The notes below the pieces were generated by a model, which had not been told where the DNA came from, searched no databases, and saw only the letters and a list, made by a program, of their open reading frames with translations. DNA of 16,383 nucleotides from an uncultured Saprospiraceae bacterium (lineage in GTDB: Bacteria > Bacteroidota > Bacteroidia > Chitinophagales > Saprospiraceae): the NCBI GenBank assembly GCA_937942465.1, contig CALDEO010000169.1:1-16383 (forward strand). Direction: 5' to 3'. The translations under genes were made by a program, and so were the position numbers. Positions 14,302-16,383 of the stretch are shown here, piece by piece. How positions within the stretch are numbered: position 1 is the stretch's first letter; each line of letters begins with the position of its first letter.

Positions 14302-16383
14302 ATGAGAAGTATTTTCTCTAAGTACAATTCCTATGCTTTATGCATATTACTTGTTTTTGTTACAATCATCATGCACAACATTGTGCATGCGGAGGCTATT
14401 CCCTTAAAATTAGATCCATCGGCTAGTAGCTCTAGTTGGTTTTTTGTAGAGTCAGACACATCTGGTATACATACAAGCAATCAGCGTATGATGCCTGGTG
14501 ATAATGAGTATACACTTTGTGGTGGAGCTGACGGCATGGATCCTACCTCAGGTCAGGGTCTATTTAATACAGCAACATTGGATACCAATAATGACGGTAT
14601 TGTAGATGTTAATGCTGAAGCTTGTGCCGATGTACCTATTATTACCTTAGATAAGACTTTCGTCGAATCTGTTACCAACCCCGACGGGACTATGGCACTG
14701 TCGTATCAAATAGTGGTCGGCAATATTGGTGGCACAGATGGAGAGTACAGTTTATCTGATTCTCCTAGCTTTGATGATGATGCCACGATCTTATCAGCTA
14801 ATTTTACAAGTGATATTGGTTTGTCTGGAGCTTTAGATGCTTCTAATACCAACTGGATACTCGCTAGTTCTCAGACAATTGTAGGAGGTGCAGTACATAC
14901 ATTTACTCTGGTAGTAGATGTGAGTATTAGTCTATCAGATGCGACTGGTGATAATGAATATAACGCATGTGGATCAAATGGGGGAGCGAATCCTGTCGCA
15001 AATGAAGGCTTTTTTAATGAGGCCTTACTAGATGTTACAGGAGATGGCCTTGTTGACTTATTGGATACGATATGTCCTGATGTTGCATTTTATGATATTG
15101 CATTAAGAAAAACAATTGTTACGACTGCAGGCTATAAGTATGGAGATGTCATCGAATACGAAATAGAAGTATTTAATCAAGGGAATACTGATGTTTCTAA
15201 CGTCACAATTATCGATTACCTCCCATGTGGTCTTACTTTTGACGCGAGTCTTAATACAACTTGGACATTGAGCAATGGAGATATTACCACTACATACGCT
15301 GGAGTTATTAATCCTGCTAGCAGTGCTACTGTTACTGCGTTTTTGGTATTGACAGAGTGTGATGCTACAGATGCATATTATAACCCTGCGGAGGTAGCTT
15401 CTTTTGAAGATACTGAAGACAATCAAGTTATTGACGTAGATAGTACACCCGATACTGACCCAGATAACGATGGTCTACCTATTGACGATGAGATCACTAA
15501 TCCTAGCGATGAAGATGATCATGATATAGCAGTGTTAGATATTTATGATTTAGCCATTAGAAAATTATTTACAGGAATTAGTGGCCCTTTCCAAGTTGGA
15601 CAAACTGCTAATTTTGATATGATAATATACAATCAAGGTAATGTACCTGTTTACAATATTGAAATCATAGATTATATCAATGCTGGCTTTAGACTCAGTC
15701 CTACAGACCCTAACGGTTGGACAAGTGTAAGTAGTGGTATCGCTATCAATACATATGCTGGTCCATTATTGCCTAACACAAGTCACACTATTTCGGTAGA
15801 ACTAATAGTCCAGCCTGGAGCTATGGATATGGATTTGGATAATTTTGTAGAAATTACGAGCTCTGATGATGATCAAGATACTACTAACGATCCTCCTAGT
15901 GATATAGATAGTGAAGCTGATACGGACCCAGATAATGATGATAACATAGATAATGAAATAGATAACCCTGCTGATGAAGATGATCATGATGGTGCAGATG
16001 TTATTGTTTTTGATTTGGCTCTAGCCAAAACACTAAATAACACAATCGCCGCTCAATTAGGAGATATGATTACATTCGACATATTGGTGATAAACCAAGG
16101 TGATGTAGCAGCTACTAATATATTGATAACGGACTATGTACCAGCTGCATATGCGTTCAATATGACGAATGACCCAAGATGGCAATTAAATGCTGTTTCT
16201 GGCTATTACGAATATCTGATTACAGAGACATTAATGCAAGGTGACACGATCAGTGTACCTATTCAACTTGATGTAACCGACGTTACAGATTTTGATGCAT
16301 TGATCAACATAGCTGAGATTACAAGCTCAGAAGATTTGAATGGCAACGATATATCACTTCTAGATATTGATAGTTTTGCTGAT
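14302..16383 (+). CDS. Exported DUF11 surface protein bridging CGG-class and DEDDHDP-class modules, 5' part
   Basis: From the ATG at 14302 the frame stays open for 694 codons to the window end, so the 3' end is missing. A signal peptide (basic start, hydrophobic core ~12-24, cleavage after VHA near residue 30) is followed by a ~35-residue linker ending in QRMMP. Residues 66-113 are a detached module end segment (GDNEYTLCGG, GLFNTATL, DTNNDGIVD loop, Cys). A whole CGG-class module spans 114-263. DEDDHDP-class DUF11 modules follow at 264-414 (YDIALRKT), 415-569 (YDLAIRKL) and 570 to the edge (FDLALAKT), like those of the gene ending at 8799. By analogy with that gene it may be very long and end in a T9SS sorting domain, but this cannot be seen. 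It has its own promoter and leader hairpin. The role is inferred to be surface adhesion or assembly. Confidence 0.9.
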   Translation, partial: MRSIFSKYNSYALCILLVFVTIIMHNIVHAEAIPLKLDPSASSSSWFFVESDTSGIHTSNQRMMPGDNEYTLCGGADGMDPTSGQGLFNTATLDTNNDGIVDVNAEACADVPIITLDKTFVESVTNPDGTMALSYQIVVGNIGGTDGEYSLSDSPSFDDDATILSANFTSDIGLSGALDASNTNWILASSQTIVGGAVHTFTLVVDVSISLSDATGDNEYNACGSNGGANPVANEGFFNEALLDVTGDGLVDLLDTICPDVAFYDIALRKTIVTTAGYKYGDVIEYEIEVFNQGNTDVSNVTIIDYLPCGLTFDASLNTTWTLSNGDITTTYAGVINPASSATVTAFLVLTECDATDAYYNPAEVASFEDTEDNQVIDVDSTPDTDPDNDGLPIDDEITNPSDEDDHDIAVLDIYDLAIRKLFTGISGPFQVGQTANFDMIIYNQGNVPVYNIEIIDYINAGFRLSPTDPNGWTSVSSGIAINTYAGPLLPNTSHTISVELIVQPGAMDMDLDNFVEITSSDDDQDTTNDPPSDIDSEADTDPDNDDNIDNEIDNPADEDDHDGADVIVFDLALAKTLNNTIAAQLGDMITFDILVINQGDVAATNILITDYVPAAYAFNMTNDPRWQLNAVSGYYEYLITETLMQGDTISVPIQLDVTDVTDFDALINIAEITSSEDLNGNDISLLDIDSFAD

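Larger units (their letters stand above)
11413..15090 (+). repeat. CGG-class DUF11-like modules spread over three consecutive genes
   Basis: Whole modules of 149-151 residues lie at 11413-11865, 12841-13293, 13294-13740 and 14641-15090. Each has an Ig-like part (L..(E/D/T)K...Y.I.V.N(I/V)G...Y.(L/V).D.P.(F/Y)(D/E)DD...L) and an end segment GD..Y..CG...P...GLFN.A.L, usually a DxxxDGxxD loop, then C.D(L/V)(P/A)(Y/F). Terminal modules cut short at the same point lie at 11866-12162 and 13741-14043. Detached end segments open the next genes at 12694-12840 and 14497-14640. The DxxxDGxxD loops (12781, 13234, 13681, 14581, 15031) resemble calcium-binding loops. Intergenic DNA lies within this span. 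Confidence 0.85.

Overview
The window looks like a stretch of a Bacteroidota chromosome, most likely from the Saprospiria (Lewinella/Haliscomenobacter-like) lineage. The basis is family recognition only: AT-rich DNA, giant secreted proteins built from DUF11-type and HYR-type modules, acidic DEDDHDP linkers, a dockerin-like region ending in a KIGDVN motif, a C-terminal type IX secretion (T9SS type A) sorting domain, one promoter of the Bacteroidota TTTG-N19-TAnnTTTG class, and start codons without clear Shine-Dalgarno sites. There are no tRNA or rRNA genes, insertion sequences or CRISPR arrays. Both outer genes run off the window.

Layout, all on the + strand. (1) 1-8799: the 3' part of a giant surface protein (at least 2932 residues). 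In order it carries DUF11 modules with acidic linkers, an Ig/PKD-like stretch, a long HYR-like array with six near-regular ~81-residue units, a carboxypeptidase-regulatory-like domain, a dockerin-like region, a cohesin-like region and a T9SS sorting domain. A strong intrinsic terminator follows. (2) 9088-12165: a 1025-residue exported protein with a 'YYDxWEDGYE' N-terminal domain, a DUF11-like domain, an Ig-like domain and two modules of a second DUF11 class, called here the CGG class. (3) 12439-14046: a 535-residue exported protein made almost only of CGG-class modules, followed by a strong terminator. (4) 14302-16383 and beyond: a third exported protein starting with a CGG-class module and continuing into DEDDHDP-class modules. 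It has its own well-formed promoter and a 5'-UTR hairpin.

The most interesting signal is how genes 2, 3 and 4 relate. Genes 2 and 3 both stop at the same point inside a CGG-class module, before its last segment (GDxxYxxCGG...GLFNxAxL...Ca-loop...C). Genes 3 and 4 both begin, after a signal peptide and a short linker, with exactly that missing segment. The two truncated terminal modules also share a cysteine pair that no internal module has. Neither gene 2 nor gene 3 encodes a T9SS sorting domain. One reading is a head-to-tail interlocking series of surface proteins in which the N-terminus of one completes the last domain of the previous one, similar in principle to donor-strand complementation in pili. 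The sober alternative is that the repeat simply begins with the cap segment and nothing is split. Structure prediction of protein pairs would separate these.

All four genes appear to serve the cell surface (adhesion, matrix or filament formation). No enzyme was recognised. The three intergenic regions are each under 300 bases.
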